A stretch of DNA of 64,000 nt, from the NCBI GenBank assembly GCA_029239755.1, contig JARBUI010000002.1:421664-485663 (forward strand). Reading direction: 5' to 3'. The stretch comes from Clostridia bacterium (GTDB lineage: Bacteria > Bacillota > Clostridia > Lachnospirales > Cellulosilyticaceae). The notes beneath the pieces were generated by a model, which was not told the DNA's origin, did not search any database, and saw only the letters and a program-made list of their open reading frames with translations. A program made the position numbers and the translations under genes. Shown one piece after another: positions 15,301 through 24,858 of the stretch; the first letter of the stretch is position 1; each line of letters starts with the position of its first letter.

Positions 15301-16147
15301 TTTCACTTAGATTACTTTCATACTCTATTCTGTCAATTTGCCTCATATCATCTTCCAGTATATTTTTATATAATTCAGGTCCGTTTGGGAGGTTGCAAAG
15401 TCCTATGGCGTCATTATACAGTACCTTCATATCGTTAACTTGATTTAAAATATTCATTTTAATAGTTTGGCTCCAAGGCATTTCATCCAAGCTGTCATAC
15501 GTCATGCATAGGGCCTGTACTTTTTCATCCAGCCACATCTCTGGGAATGGTGTGCTTTTCGAAAAACTGTATATATTTAAAATAAGATCCGCAAGGGGTG
15601 CCATGCTTTGGACATTTCCATATATCTCAGCTATTTTTAGAAAGCCTTCCTCTTCATTTTCAAACTTTTCCTCTATTATCTCTTGTAAAATGTCCATTTT
15701 CATAATAGTTAGTTCAGCTTCACCTGCAACTTTAATATTAGGATCTATATCTAATTTGTTAAAATACGCTTTAATAACTTTAAGACAAAATGAGTGAATT
15801 GTAGAAATTGAAGAGGTTTGAATAAGTGCTATTTGTCTTTCTAAGTAACTTATTTTTTTAGTCATACTATGCTCATTATCTTCTGTTAAATCACTGTTTT
15901 GCAGGGTTGAAATCCTATCAGATAATTTACTTGTTATACGTTCTTTCATCTCGTTTGCAGCTGCACTTGTAAAAGTGACAATAAGAAAGCGATCGATTTC
16001 TATAGGATCTTCAGTATCTGACCCAGTAATCCTATTAATAACTCTTTCGGTCAGCACAGCTGTTTTCCCAGATCCTGCTGCTGCAGAAACTAATATATGG
16101 GCATCTCTTTTATCAATTGCCGCCTGCTGCGGCTTAGTCCATCCCAT
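12383..16147 (-). CDS. addA: ATP-dependent helicase/nuclease subunit AddA
   Basis: UvrD-type helicase and nuclease subunit of the AddAB complex. It processes double-strand DNA ends for homologous recombination. The 1254 residues contain the Walker A VSAAAGSGKTAVLTERV near residue 17, the TFTSAAANEMKERI motif and the Walker B/motif II YIDEYQDSN. Helicase motif VI is in VALTRAKEKLFITG. The C-terminal RecB-type nuclease has GIIDTFF and MIDYKTDH with the catalytic Asp and Lys. Its ATG directly abuts the addB stop, and AAAGGAGA lies within the end of addB, so translation is probably coupled. All key motifs are intact. Confidence 0.97.
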   Translation of the reverse strand: MGWTKPQQAAIDKRDAHILVSAAAGSGKTAVLTERVINRITGSDTEDPIEIDRFLIVTFTSAAANEMKERITSKLSDRISTLQNSDLTEDNEHSMTKKISYLERQIALIQTSSISTIHSFCLKVIKAYFNKLDIDPNIKVAGEAELTIMKMDILQEIIEEKFENEEEGFLKIAEIYGNVQSMAPLADLILNIYSFSKSTPFPEMWLDEKVQALCMTYDSLDEMPWSQTIKMNILNQVNDMKVLYNDAIGLCNLPNGPELYKNILEDDMRQIDRIEYESNLSEIISIINSIVFTSLPRKKQECDELLKERVKEYRNLGKEVIKAMQEDLAYISDKKVIAHLPKVGELMRELTALIKEFESRYQEAKQNAGIVDYNDLEHLCMQVLVEPHFNEKGELMRITYTDTAKELSRFYREVYIDEYQDSNTVQETILGAVTEAGEAGGPTRFMVGDMKQSIYRFRLANPLIFADKYEKWDKYSAVKDSSSKEICIDLSQNFRSRENILQGVNDIFEQLMSKQVGELEYDDYAKLKVGNHYQEGDISAIGNSALANDIEVHILETKAKEEEASEDESQLEELKNVELEALMVAALIDKILKGEGNPTHLFDKDTQSYRRVEPRDIVILLRATKNKAALFENALITKGIGAYADVNSSFFEAIEVQTMIAFIQIIDNPLQDIPLITVLRSPIVGASLDDLVVIRRELDKGCFYEALKVYLQREDAKSNIKHFMLQLQDYRIQNSQLTIEELLAKIYVETGYYRYVSMLPTGAKKKANLGMLRKYAGEFENNHHGKLFSFIQYLDKLKETSDGLGEAKLMGDNENLVRIMSIHKSKGLEFGIVFLCDTGKKFNNKDISNTILLHSKLGLAPEYIDQEEHVKYPTIPKLAVKTQIISENISEEMRVLYVALTRAKEKLFITGTVSDFTKKAKKWSLYAVRNNKQILSLGVKRAGSYLNWIGMSLFAHSYLPDIRKMAGRDASYIFKGQSKWQLTLWDKANLSEEVKEAKTLSEGKKELLINWNPAKDYGAYKEEIYKRLSYRYPYEKAIVLPTKLSVSEIKNSTIRYQIVSSSAAVQDERRIPTFIKEEAQLKGARRGTLIHSIFEHLDFLHLTTETEIKSALHKLVSENKILKEAVEVIDINRLMQISGSDMVARMRKAEHVWKEKQFVYLADVKTIDSHYPDNEKILIQGIIDTFFIEQDGVVMIDYKTDHVDQNNLKDSIQTIKDRYQRQLDLYAQAIEGITKVRVKEKVMYLYTINEWVQL

Positions 16148-19100
16148 CTACTCTATCTCCTTTCTCATACATAGTTTTTCCCATATAGCTTCCTTATTAA
16201 TATAATCCAGTTTTTCATAAATATTATCAGGCATACTTTCATCAAATTGACAAATCGTACGATATTGACAATATAGGCAAGAACTTTTATCTCCTAGTTT
16301 AAAAGGCCTAGCGCTTACCTTACCTTCTAATATTTGCTTCCCTAAATCTTTTATTGTATCTATAATATGATTTTCTAAAACTTCAAATTGCTGAAGACTT
16401 GCCACTGATGAACCTTTTTTTATTGTACCATCTTTATTAATGCTGACAGGAATGGTGTCCCCTAAATTTGTCTTATCTAGTGCATGGATAACGTCTAATG
16501 CTTCTAAAGCTAAACCCGATAGCTTAAATTGCTTTAAGTTTCTGCCTTGTATCTCTTCCTCACTCATCCCTGCCTCATAATTGATGTAAGGATTATTGAT
16601 GTGAAAATAAAATACCCCCCCTGGTTGATATCTAGTATCCAGTTTCAAATAAGCATCTAAATACAACAGCAGCTGCAATTGCAGACCATAGTAAACTTCC
16701 GCTAGATTAAAGGTTTTGTTTCCTGTCTTGTAATCTAATATTTTAATATATTGTGATTCTGAATCTTTATAGTAAATATCTACTCTGTCTATTTGGCCTG
16801 TGATAATAATCTTTCTGTCCTTATCAATTGATATTTCAATAGGCGGAAGTGCTTTGCCTTCGGCAAAATTAACCTCATAACTTGCAGGCATAAAATCTCC
16901 ATTTTGAAGGTGTGCTGTTAATGCACGAATAGCTCTCCTTGCCATTTTTTCTAGTTTTGAGGCAATATATTTAAATTTACCTATATCCTTATAAGCTGCA
17001 TTATGCTTCTCGAGTGCATGCACTGTCGCCTTTTTAACAGCTAAATCTATTTGCTCGTTACTAGCGCTTGTCCAGGTTGTTCCTAATACCTCTAATTCTT
17101 TAGGGTATTCCTCAAGTGCCGCATGAAATAATGTTCCTATTTTGGCCTGATCCCATGTAAATATTTTTCTTTCTTCAGCTTTAATCCCGTATCTTATGAA
17201 ATAACAGCATGCACAGTTTCTAAAGGTTTCCAGTTTAGAAATACTTGTATTTAACGTCGGCTCATAGAGCAGCTTAGTCGTCTCTTCATTCAAATAATGC
17301 TGCTGGTTCGTATAAAAAAGATAGGATGATAAATCTAGTAATCTATCCTGCCATTTTTCATTTTCAAAATACCAGCTTATAATATCCTTCCAAGCATCTT
17401 CCTCCATACGCCCTTCAATATATTCCCGCAGCAAGTGCCCTACATATCCAAAGGTTGGAAGAGGCCTTTGTACATGATCCAGTAAATGATCTTCTGCTTG
17501 TTTCTGTACGCCTCTAAACATCTTTTTAATCTTATAGTAAACTAAAGAGGGTCTTAAAGGTTTTCCGTTTTCATCAGCAAGTACTGCACTTATATAAAGT
17601 TTATCTGTTGCTCTTGTAAGCGCAGTATATACCTCAAAGTTTGAAGTATATATGGATTCATTGATAACTCTGTCACAAAATCTATCCTTTGCACTATCTC
17701 TTTCTTTACATATTCTGCTTAATGTAACTTTATCCATATCTGAAAATAATTCAATAGGATTGCTTATCTTGGGAATAATCCCTTCGTTTGTCCCTAAGAT
17801 AAACTCTGCCTTTATTCTTGGAAGTCTCGTTCTGTCTATTGTACCAATTATGACCTGATCCTGCGCTGGAGGAATAGTTCCCATTTTCAGATAAGAAAAA
17901 CTCGTACTAATCATTCTTTTATAGCCGGCTACTGTCGTATACTCTTCACCTAAAATAGCAACTAGTCTTTCAAACACCTCTATGACCTCAGACCAAATCT
18001 GAGAATTTTCAAGTTCTAAAAGTCTATTTTGATCTTTTTGATGACGCTTCACACATTCTTGAAGGACCTCATAGGCTTTAATATCTTCTAAAAAGTAGTA
18101 AAGTCCTTTTGTTAAATCTATCATTTTAATAGATCCACTTGTTTTTAATTTATAAATATATTCTTCAAATTTCCGAATAGGCTCTAAAATTTTCTCTCTT
18201 ATAACATTAATATGTGCCTGAATCAATAAGTCCTCTTTATTAAATTCCCAAGTTTCGTACCATTTCTTCTTCCCCTTTATACCATATGCCAAAATATAAT
18301 TTTCCAAAAGGTCAATATCTTCTATGGCAATGTTTAACATATAGGTTCGAAGAAGAGACATCATACTTCTATAAGAATAATTTGAAGTAATAACCTCTAA
18401 TACGCCTTCAATAGCCGCTACCAAACTATTAGTATGAATATTCCTTTTCATATCTAAAAAATAAGGAATTTCATATTCCTTAAAAATACTTTCTATACTT
18501 GATTTGTAAGCAGCTAAATCCCCAACCATTATGGCTAGATCCCGATACCTCAGGCCACTATTCCTAATAAGTTCCACGATAATTTTTGCTGTTCGCTCTA
18601 TTTCATCATTTTTATTAGGATAAGTACATAAACTTAAATCTTTTATCTCCTCATTAAAGGGTACTGCATAGGCATTAAAATAATTTTGTTCTATATACCT
18701 TATTTCTTTTGAAACCCCTGAATCCTCTAGTGTATTCACAAAAAGATACTGGGTTTTATACGTTATAGATTTACTTTCACATAATCCTACAAGCTTCTGA
18801 TAAGTTTTTATACTTTCATAAAAGGGGTTTACTTCCTTTATTTGATCATTCATATTATATACTTTATCTGAGGGTAAAGTTATTTTTACTCCTTGAGATT
18901 TTTTTATAAGCTCTTCTATAATATCGACTTGAGCGCTGGTAAAACCATAAAATCCATCAATCCAAATGATTGCACTTCTTAACTTATGACTTTTACAAAT
19001 ACTTTGTGCGACTCTCTTTAGAGTTTTTTCAGCTGTTATAAACTTCCCTGCAATATAGTCCTGAAAATATTTATAAATTATCCTAATGTCCTGCAATTTA

Positions 19101-19558
19101 CTTTTGAATAAAGTCGTGGTTTCTTTATCTGCTATAATTTCCTTTAAAGTAATTTCCTCAATTGAGGATTGCTCCAGTACTGTTATTAAGCGGTTAATTG
19201 ATTCAATAAATCCATTTCTATAAATGCTTTTCTTAAAAAAAACCAATTCATCTTTATGATCTTCTATTACCTTTTTCAAAATCATTATTCGCTCTAAATC
19301 GTCAATAACTGGTGTCTCCTCTTTCCCAACTTCATTAAAAACCTCTCTGGCTAATGTATTAAAACTTGCTACTTCTACTCTAAGCAGCCCCGAATATAAT
19401 CTCTTTGATAAGTCAATTTGAGTCTGAAGGTTAAACTGTTCCGGAACCAACATAATAAGGTCTGAATAGTCTTGTTTTTCTAGCTCACTTTCTATTTGTT
19501 GATAGCAATACGTAGTTTTACCACTTCCGGCTCTTCCCAAAACAAATTCAACTTGCAT
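16148..19558 (-). CDS. addB: ATP-dependent nuclease subunit AddB
   Basis: Partner of AddA in DNA end processing. The protein has 1136 residues. Walker A is FVLGRAGSGKTTYCY at the N-terminus. An inactive UvrD-like helicase fold fills the middle, followed by a C-terminal nuclease with ITGQIDRVDIYY and ILDYKTGNK. The four iron-sulfur cysteines are visible as one in the NCACCYF region and three in SSCLYCQYRTICQF. The ATG at 19558 is preferred over the adjoining GTG because GGGGGAG is six bases away. AddB comes first in the operon, the usual order. Confidence 0.96.
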   Translation of the reverse strand: MQVEFVLGRAGSGKTTYCYQQIESELEKQDYSDLIMLVPEQFNLQTQIDLSKRLYSGLLRVEVASFNTLAREVFNEVGKEETPVIDDLERIMILKKVIEDHKDELVFFKKSIYRNGFIESINRLITVLEQSSIEEITLKEIIADKETTTLFKSKLQDIRIIYKYFQDYIAGKFITAEKTLKRVAQSICKSHKLRSAIIWIDGFYGFTSAQVDIIEELIKKSQGVKITLPSDKVYNMNDQIKEVNPFYESIKTYQKLVGLCESKSITYKTQYLFVNTLEDSGVSKEIRYIEQNYFNAYAVPFNEEIKDLSLCTYPNKNDEIERTAKIIVELIRNSGLRYRDLAIMVGDLAAYKSSIESIFKEYEIPYFLDMKRNIHTNSLVAAIEGVLEVITSNYSYRSMMSLLRTYMLNIAIEDIDLLENYILAYGIKGKKKWYETWEFNKEDLLIQAHINVIREKILEPIRKFEEYIYKLKTSGSIKMIDLTKGLYYFLEDIKAYEVLQECVKRHQKDQNRLLELENSQIWSEVIEVFERLVAILGEEYTTVAGYKRMISTSFSYLKMGTIPPAQDQVIIGTIDRTRLPRIKAEFILGTNEGIIPKISNPIELFSDMDKVTLSRICKERDSAKDRFCDRVINESIYTSNFEVYTALTRATDKLYISAVLADENGKPLRPSLVYYKIKKMFRGVQKQAEDHLLDHVQRPLPTFGYVGHLLREYIEGRMEEDAWKDIISWYFENEKWQDRLLDLSSYLFYTNQQHYLNEETTKLLYEPTLNTSISKLETFRNCACCYFIRYGIKAEERKIFTWDQAKIGTLFHAALEEYPKELEVLGTTWTSASNEQIDLAVKKATVHALEKHNAAYKDIGKFKYIASKLEKMARRAIRALTAHLQNGDFMPASYEVNFAEGKALPPIEISIDKDRKIIITGQIDRVDIYYKDSESQYIKILDYKTGNKTFNLAEVYYGLQLQLLLYLDAYLKLDTRYQPGGVFYFHINNPYINYEAGMSEEEIQGRNLKQFKLSGLALEALDVIHALDKTNLGDTIPVSINKDGTIKKGSSVASLQQFEVLENHIIDTIKDLGKQILEGKVSARPFKLGDKSSCLYCQYRTICQFDESMPDNIYEKLDYINKEAIWEKLCMRKEIE

Positions 19559-19672
19559 CACACACTCTCCCCCTGTATCTTTTTGACTTATCTCCTAGAG
19601 TTCTAACATCTACCAGTTATTGTAACATACTTTTATCCTATTATTACAGCTATTATTTAAGTGCAGCCATAT

Positions 19673-19707
19673 AAAAAGTCCTCTATCGAAATACAGATAT
19701 AGAGGAC
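19673..19707 (-). terminator. Terminator after the 19742 gene
   Basis: GTCCTCTAT pairs with ATAGAGGAC and a run of five T follows on the minus strand. Confidence 0.8.
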
Positions 19708-19741
19708 CTTCTATGCTTGCATTGTTTTTATGTTGCATTTT

Positions 19742-20161
19742 CTATGCTTGCATATTTATATAGGATTTTTTTAATGAAACGATATCCTTAGGATTAACAT
19801 ATGGATAAACGCTTTCCGCTCCATCAAGCATAATAAGTGCTTCATCTAAATAGGGAATACTTTGGGCAGGCTCTTTAGTAACTTCCATACTAAGCTGTGC
19901 AAGCTGCTCAAAAAATTTAACCTTATCTACAATATAATCCTCATAGGTTCCATGTATGTCTTTATCAAATCTAAATGAATTATCTTCATAAATATCTCTC
20001 AAAATAGTATACGCTTCTTTAGTATCACCTATGTTATGTAAGAGTTTCGCCATGTATATTCTCGAATTCCAGTGATAACAATCTTGTTTAACATACTCTG
20101 GTAATATCTTATCTTGAGATTGTAAATAGGCTTTGGCTGCTAATAGTTTATCTCTATCCAT
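19742..20161 (-). CDS. Uncharacterised helical (TPR-like) protein
   Basis: I do not recognise this 139-residue protein. It is soluble, predicted mostly helical, and has a segment WNSRIYMAKLLHNIGDTKEA followed by YTILRDIYED that resembles a single tetratricopeptide repeat. A second possible repeat lies around EPAQSIPYLDEALIMLDGA. No signal peptide or catalytic motif is visible. AGGGAGG precedes the ATG. The gene is a single unit between addB and the divergent chemoreceptor. The last codons lie in one copy of a short direct repeat (TTCTATGCTTGCAT) that recurs about 30 bases later. Confidence 0.65.
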   Translation of the reverse strand: MDRDKLLAAKAYLQSQDKILPEYVKQDCYHWNSRIYMAKLLHNIGDTKEAYTILRDIYEDNSFRFDKDIHGTYEDYIVDKVKFFEQLAQLSMEVTKEPAQSIPYLDEALIMLDGAESVYPYVNPKDIVSLKKSYINMQA

Positions 20162-20364
20162 TTTGAATACCTCCCTAACGAAAATCTTTGCTAATTAGTT
20201 ATGCTATAATAATATGAATAAATTTCTCTTATTGTTACATATTTACAATCTATCTGTCAAGCAAAAATAGTTAAGTAAGATACTTATAACTTGCTTTTCA
20301 TTTGTGTTACTGTTTGCATATGGTATATCTGCACATGCGGCTATAAATCTAACACAATCTTTAC

Positions 20365-20393
20365 TTGTAGGGGATCTTATCACAAGCTATAAT
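20365..20393 (+). promoter_or_regulatory. Sigma-A promoter of the chemoreceptor gene
   Basis: TTGTAG (20365-20370), 17 bases, then a perfect TATAAT (20388-20393), about 65 bases before the start codon. Confidence 0.65.
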
Positions 20394-20458
20394 AAAGTTA
20401 TGAAGGATATACTCCTGAAAAATGTGGTATATTCTATGACTTAAGAGGAGCGTGTTAT

Positions 20459-21946
20459 ATGGAAGCTGGCGTTAACATAAGGAATACTCATAAAAAAGCT
20501 AATCGATTTAATGTAATCTTTGTATGGTGTGTATCTATTTTACTTACTTTACAAATTACAATAACCTCAGGAGTACAAGGCGGACTATATGTTGGCATAG
20601 CAACTATTGGATCTGCGATTTTTATAACTACAGTAAGTTTTTTACATATAAATCAAAAATGGAAATGTTTGATTATTACTAGTGTTCCTACTCTAGGAGC
20701 TTTATGGCTGCTTCATATAGAAATGGGAGAGCCACGTGTCTTCATGGTCCTTTTTACTTGTGTGACTATGGCCACTTTATACTTCGATAAACAATTACTG
20801 CTGCTATATGCTCTATTTCAAAATCTTGCCTTAATACTGTATTTTATTTTCTTACCTTCCTCATTATTAGGTGAACATGTGAGTTTAAGAGAATTTCTTT
20901 CAAGGCTAATCATTTTAGATGCTAGTATCGCCACTTTATATATGCTTACCAGTTGGGGAAATGCACTTCTTCAATCTGCTATTCAAAAAGAAAATCAAAG
21001 TCATGAACTATTAAATAAGCTGCAGAATGCCATGGAGCAGATCGAATGCAGTACAAGGCAGCAAAATAGCAGTATCATCAGCATTAATGAGAACTTGCAT
21101 AGTGTACAAGCCATGAGTCAGTCTATTACGGTGGCTACTAAAGAAATTGCTTTAGGCGTGGAACAAGAATCCCACAATGTTAATCACATTAGCAATATGA
21201 TGCGTCAAATAGGTGATACAGTTGAAGCTGCACAAAAGCTTTCTCTATCTGTCTCTGATATTACTAGTACAACTGTAAAAGATGTCGCAGATGGAACCGA
21301 GCAGCTAAAAGAAATGCAAGTGCATATGCAGACGGTAGATACTGCAGTTGGAGCTGCTCTCTCTACGGTAAAAAATTTACATCAAAATATGGATTCCATT
21401 GATTCCTTTTTGTCAAGCATCACACAAATTGCAGAACAAACCAATTTGCTGGCTTTGAATGCTGCAATCGAAGCAGCACGGGCTGGTGAATCAGGCAAGG
21501 GTTTTGCGGTTGTTGCTGATGAAGTACGAAAATTAGCAGAACAAAGTGCTAAAACCACTGATGAAATCTATTCAATTATCCAAAATATACGTATCCAAGC
21601 AAAGGCCGCTTATGATAAAGTAGAGCAGGGTAATGAAGCAGTTCAAAATGGAAATATCATTGTACAGTCTATACACAATCGTTTTCAAAACATGGAACAG
21701 TCTTTTAAAACTGTATATTCCCAAATTAAGCAAGAAGATGTGATGATCGATACAATGAGTACCTCTTTCACGAAAATCGAAGAAATGCTTGAAAGTATTG
21801 CAAGTATTTCTATGGAACATTCTGCTTCAGCTGAAGAGATTCTTACGAATATGGAACATCAAAATCAGAAGACCTCTGAAATTGTATCTGCTGTAAGTGA
21901 GGTTCGAAAACATAGTGAAGAATTAAATTCATCAATAGAATGCTAA
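20459..21946 (+). CDS. Methyl-accepting chemotaxis protein without periplasmic sensor domain
   Basis: A chemoreceptor that signals to CheA through CheW. Of its 495 residues, about 18-170 form six hydrophobic segments in succession (for example [18 protein letters not shown] and [19 protein letters not shown]). There is no sizeable extracellular loop and no HAMP domain is evident. A coiled-coil signalling domain follows, with the conserved hairpin tip [20 protein letters not shown] and [13 protein letters not shown]. The membrane part must itself sense a signal such as membrane state, energy or a small hydrophobic ligand; this is inference. GAGGAG precedes the ATG. It is a single-gene unit with a consensus promoter and a strong terminator. 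Confidence 0.92.
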   Translation: MEAGVNIRNTHKKANRFNVIFVWCVSILLTLQITITSGVQGGLYVGIATIGSAIFITTVSFLHINQKWKCLIITSVPTLGALWLLHIEMGEPRVFMVLFTCVTMATLYFDKQLLLLYALFQNLALILYFIFLPSSLLGEHVSLREFLSRLIILDASIATLYMLTSWGNALLQSAIQKENQSHELLNKLQNAMEQIECSTRQQNSSIISINENLHSVQAMSQSITVATKEIALGVEQESHNVNHISNMMRQIGDTVEAAQKLSLSVSDITSTTVKDVADGTEQLKEMQVHMQTVDTAVGAALSTVKNLHQNMDSIDSFLSSITQIAEQTNLLALNAAIEAARAGESGKGFAVVADEVRKLAEQSAKTTDEIYSIIQNIRIQAKAAYDKVEQGNEAVQNGNIIVQSIHNRFQNMEQSFKTVYSQIKQEDVMIDTMSTSFTKIEEMLESIASISMEHSASAEEILTNMEHQNQKTSEIVSAVSEVRKHSEELNSSIEC

Positions 21947-21986
21947 TATAACCTTTCCTCTATTGTTTCATTCGATTATTATTTAC

Positions 21987-22030
21987 GACAAAAGAGATAT
22001 CTGCCTTTCTTAGCAGATATCTCTTTTGTC
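21987..22030. terminator. Bidirectional terminator between the chemoreceptor and NlpC genes
   Basis: An 18-bp perfect stem, GACAAAAGAGATATCTGC with GCAGATATCTCTTTTGTC, around an eight-base loop between two convergent genes. Confidence 0.9.
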
Positions 22031-22067
22031 ATAAATATATTCATTTTAGTATGAAATAATAATTTAC

Positions 22068-23021
22068 TTATATAACACGTTTTGCTCCAATAAATGGCTT
22101 GCTTCCACTTGAAAAAGCATTACTGATAATAATTCCCGTTCTTTCATCATTAGCATGAATAATTTTTCCGCCGCCAATATAAATAGCTACGTGTGATACA
22201 CTGCCACCATAACCATAGAATAACAAATCACCCTTTTGGAGATTATCAGTACTTACAGCATATCCGTTATTAGCATACTGAGCTCTTGAACTTCTTTGAA
22301 TACCTATGCCAAAGTGTCTCATAACCTGCTGTGAAAATCCTGAACAGTCTGTTCCTCTTGTCAAACTGCTTCCTCCATATACATATGGATTCCCTAAAAA
22401 TTGTTTTGCATAAGCTACAATAGAACTTCCTAGGCCGCCGGAGCTCGAAGATACTTGATTTTGGGGTCTTGCACTTTGCGGCTTAACAGGCTTATTAACC
22501 TGTTCTTGGGTTATAGTAATTCTTTTGACTTCTGCAAGTTGTTTAGTCGGTAAATATTTTAAAAAGCTGTCTTTTACAAAATCCTTATGTACAAAACCTT
22601 CAAATCCTTCTTGGCTTATCTTACACCAATCTCCTACTTTATAATGAACCGAAATCTCATCTCCCTGATAAAACTTCCCTATAATTTCTCCTTTTTCTGT
22701 TGATGGATAATCTCTTACATTAAGTCCACCTTGTACATTAACTGTTGCAACAACTCTGTGCACAGATATAAAATCTGATTTTACATAAGCTCTGGAATCA
22801 TCTTTTAATATAAGCTTTAGCCAATCATCTTGTTCTGCTACAATCTCTACTGGTACCCCTACCCCTACTTGTTGAAGAATCCTGGAATCTGTTGTCGCTC
22901 TCTCTCTCACGTTTAATGTCCCTGTTGCTACTGTTCCATATGCTTGTCCATATGCTAAGTTTGGAATAATTGCTGTCACAGCCATTATAAATGTACTTAG
23001 TAATATTTTCTGTAATCGCAT
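22068..23021 (-). CDS. Secreted SH3-domain NlpC/P60 peptidoglycan hydrolase
   Basis: A 317-residue secreted endopeptidase cleaving peptidoglycan stem peptides. A signal peptide (residues about 1-25, ending near NLAYGQA) leads to two bacterial SH3 repeats (TGTLNVRERATTDSRI and GGLNVRDYPSTEKGEI). A Ser/Pro/Gln linker follows, then the NlpC/P60 domain. The catalytic Cys is in TRGTDCSGFSQQ, the His in SHVAIYIGGG, and a polar third residue follows in GKIIHAND. GAGGAGG lies before the ATG. A textbook sigma-A promoter stands about 90 bases upstream. Related enzymes act in cell separation or remodelling. Confidence 0.94.
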   Translation of the reverse strand: MRLQKILLSTFIMAVTAIIPNLAYGQAYGTVATGTLNVRERATTDSRILQQVGVGVPVEIVAEQDDWLKLILKDDSRAYVKSDFISVHRVVATVNVQGGLNVRDYPSTEKGEIIGKFYQGDEISVHYKVGDWCKISQEGFEGFVHKDFVKDSFLKYLPTKQLAEVKRITITQEQVNKPVKPQSARPQNQVSSSSGGLGSSIVAYAKQFLGNPYVYGGSSLTRGTDCSGFSQQVMRHFGIGIQRSSRAQYANNGYAVSTDNLQKGDLLFYGYGGSVSHVAIYIGGGKIIHANDERTGIIISNAFSSGSKPFIGAKRVI

Positions 23022-23112
23022 GAATACGTCCTCCTCAAAAATGGTTTGTTACACTACTAATAAGTAGTAAGATCAAACATAACAAAAATTATTAACTAAT
23101 TGTTACAAAATT

Positions 23113-23141
23113 ATTATATATAAAATGGATAATTGTGTCAA
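23113..23141 (-). promoter_or_regulatory. Consensus sigma-A promoter of the NlpC/P60 gene
   Basis: Perfect TTGACA (23136-23141) and perfect TATAAT (23113-23118) with a 17-base spacer on the minus strand. This is the strongest vegetative promoter in the window by match to consensus. Confidence 0.88.
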
Positions 23142-23189
23142 GTTTTTAATTATAATTAAGAATTATTAAGCATTGCCCAAGAAAAACAA

Positions 23190-23235
23190 ATAAAAAGTCC
23201 TTTTTCATTCATTACGAATGAAAAAGGATCTTTTA
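23190..23235 (-). terminator. Terminator of the YcxB/TIM-barrel unit
   Basis: AAAGATCCTTTTTCATTC pairs with GAATGAAAAAGGACTTT around a short loop, with T-rich sequence after it on the minus strand. It overlaps the stop codon of the upstream gene. Confidence 0.85.
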
Positions 23236-24213
23236 TAGCTGAATACCTAATGCAATATTTTGTTTTTTTATGAAGTAAGAAAGTTCATGTCTTGAAGTTG
23301 GAGATGTTTCATAAACACAAAATTCCGGATTAATTAAAGAAATAATTTTTTGAGCTATTTCATGATCAAACGGCTTATGTCCATCCATCTCTTTAATATG
23401 GTTTTTCAAAATCTTATTTTTGGTATACTTGTCTTTTGCCGTTTTATACTTTTCTAAAGTATAGCTATGATCTCTTTGCATATAGTATTTAGGAAGTGTC
23501 TTATTAAGATGTATTCCTTTTATGCTGTGTTTCATATCTCCCAAATCACCTATAACTTTTTCAATATAATTAAACGCCTGGAGCTCTGTACCTATTTTTG
23601 GATTTGTTAAAATAAGATGAGATATATCAAGTAAGTACCCCTTATTTGGATAGTGCACTTGTTCCATTAAGTATTTAGTTAAGTCAGGATTTAAATAGGT
23701 AAGTCCTGGCCACCAAAGATTTTCAAATAATAATAAAGGCCCATCTTCTTCTTTAAACACCTCATTAATAAGTTCAATACTTGCTTTAATGACGTCTTCA
23801 TCAGAGTAGTTATAAGAGAACGTAAACGAATCCTCTATAAGTACATGACTAATATGAAACACCATATACTTCGCGCCTATCTGCTTAGCTCTTTGATACT
23901 GTAATGCGTAGGAATCTATGATCGTTTGTTTATCACAGCTCCCATAGTAATCACAAACAGCCTCTTTACTTCCTAAAATATCAATAACCTTGCCTAAGTT
24001 ATCATTCCAAAAATCAAGCCACATAGGGTAAAAAGATAAGTGTACTCCTTCTACGATATTAGGCGGGATTTTAGAAATGTCATAGTCAGCTGTCAGTCCA
24101 AGCTCAATGCCATCCATGTTATTTTTATTTATATAATCTGTTATATTCTCCCAATCATCTTCAAACCACTGAAGCTGCGTGGGAACTGTAGATAGGTGAA
24201 ATAATCTTTTCAT
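23233..24213 (-). CDS. TIM-barrel sugar-phosphate isomerase/AP-endonuclease-like protein
   Basis: A 326-residue protein with the layout of the xylose isomerase-like TIM barrel superfamily (AP endonuclease 2 fold). Supporting segments are DGIELGLTADYD after strand 1, EGVHLSFYPMW, AKYMVFHIS with the metal-ligand type His, LLLFENLWWPG with a conserved Glu, GYLLDISHL and KGIHLNKTL. These positions could bind a divalent metal, but no reaction can be named. AAGAAGGA precedes the ATG. The gene follows the YcxB-like gene by 18 bases, so the two form an operon. Confidence 0.7.
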   Translation of the reverse strand: MKRLFHLSTVPTQLQWFEDDWENITDYINKNNMDGIELGLTADYDISKIPPNIVEGVHLSFYPMWLDFWNDNLGKVIDILGSKEAVCDYYGSCDKQTIIDSYALQYQRAKQIGAKYMVFHISHVLIEDSFTFSYNYSDEDVIKASIELINEVFKEEDGPLLLFENLWWPGLTYLNPDLTKYLMEQVHYPNKGYLLDISHLILTNPKIGTELQAFNYIEKVIGDLGDMKHSIKGIHLNKTLPKYYMQRDHSYTLEKYKTAKDKYTKNKILKNHIKEMDGHKPFDHEIAQKIISLINPEFCVYETSPTSRHELSYFIKKQNIALGIQL

Positions 24214-24231
24214 AAAGTCCTTCTTTCTATT

Positions 24232-24771
24232 TTACATTTTTTTAAGTTGATACACGTCCTTATTTGCAGCCTTAGCCGCAAGTGTTCTAAATAAGTTCAT
24301 TTGCTCTTTCGTGAGGTTATGTTTTGGGATAAGCTGTGCCTGATATTCATCTACAAAAAATCGAATATCTTTCTTTGTCTCAATAATTTTAATAAAAGTA
24401 TCCCATGCTATTTCATCTTTTACCTCTCCCAAATCAAGAATGATCTTATCTTTTGAAAAAATATAGGTTACTCCATATGCAAAAGCAGGCACTTGCATTT
24501 GTGAAATTGTAATTTTCCAAACCTTCCAAGGAATAAGTAAAAATATTAGTATTGGTACAAGAAGAAGCACTATATTCTGCGCAATAAACAAATCTAATGT
24601 GACCTCTCTATTTATTAATTTATAAATGTAAAAACCCATAAGCAGCAATCCTATCAAAAGGATTACTTTATTCATATTGCGCTTAAGCATGACGGACATA
24701 TTATAGCGCAGTACATCTCTTATTTTAAACTTTACATCCACTACCAGCTCTTTGTCTTGTCCATAATCCAT
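24232..24771 (-). CDS. YcxB-like membrane protein
   Basis: A 179-residue protein with a short N-terminal cytosolic part, two adjacent membrane helices (NKVILLIGLLLMGFYIYKLI and IAQNIVLLLVPILIFLLIPW) and a C-terminal cytosolic domain. The pattern VTYIFSKDKIILDLGEVKDEIAWD then FFVDEYQAQLIPK fits the YcxB-like family (PF14317), whose function is unknown. AGAGGAGA precedes the ATG. It is the first gene of a two-gene unit with the TIM-barrel gene. Confidence 0.75.
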   Translation of the reverse strand: MDYGQDKELVVDVKFKIRDVLRYNMSVMLKRNMNKVILLIGLLLMGFYIYKLINREVTLDLFIAQNIVLLLVPILIFLLIPWKVWKITISQMQVPAFAYGVTYIFSKDKIILDLGEVKDEIAWDTFIKIIETKKDIRFFVDEYQAQLIPKHNLTKEQMNLFRTLAAKAANKDVYQLKKM

Positions 24772-24858
24772 TTACATCTTTCTCCTCTTAATTTATAATA
24801 GCTTATCTGCCTATCTCTTTTTCATGTCATTTATTATGTATTTTATTCAGAATAAAAC

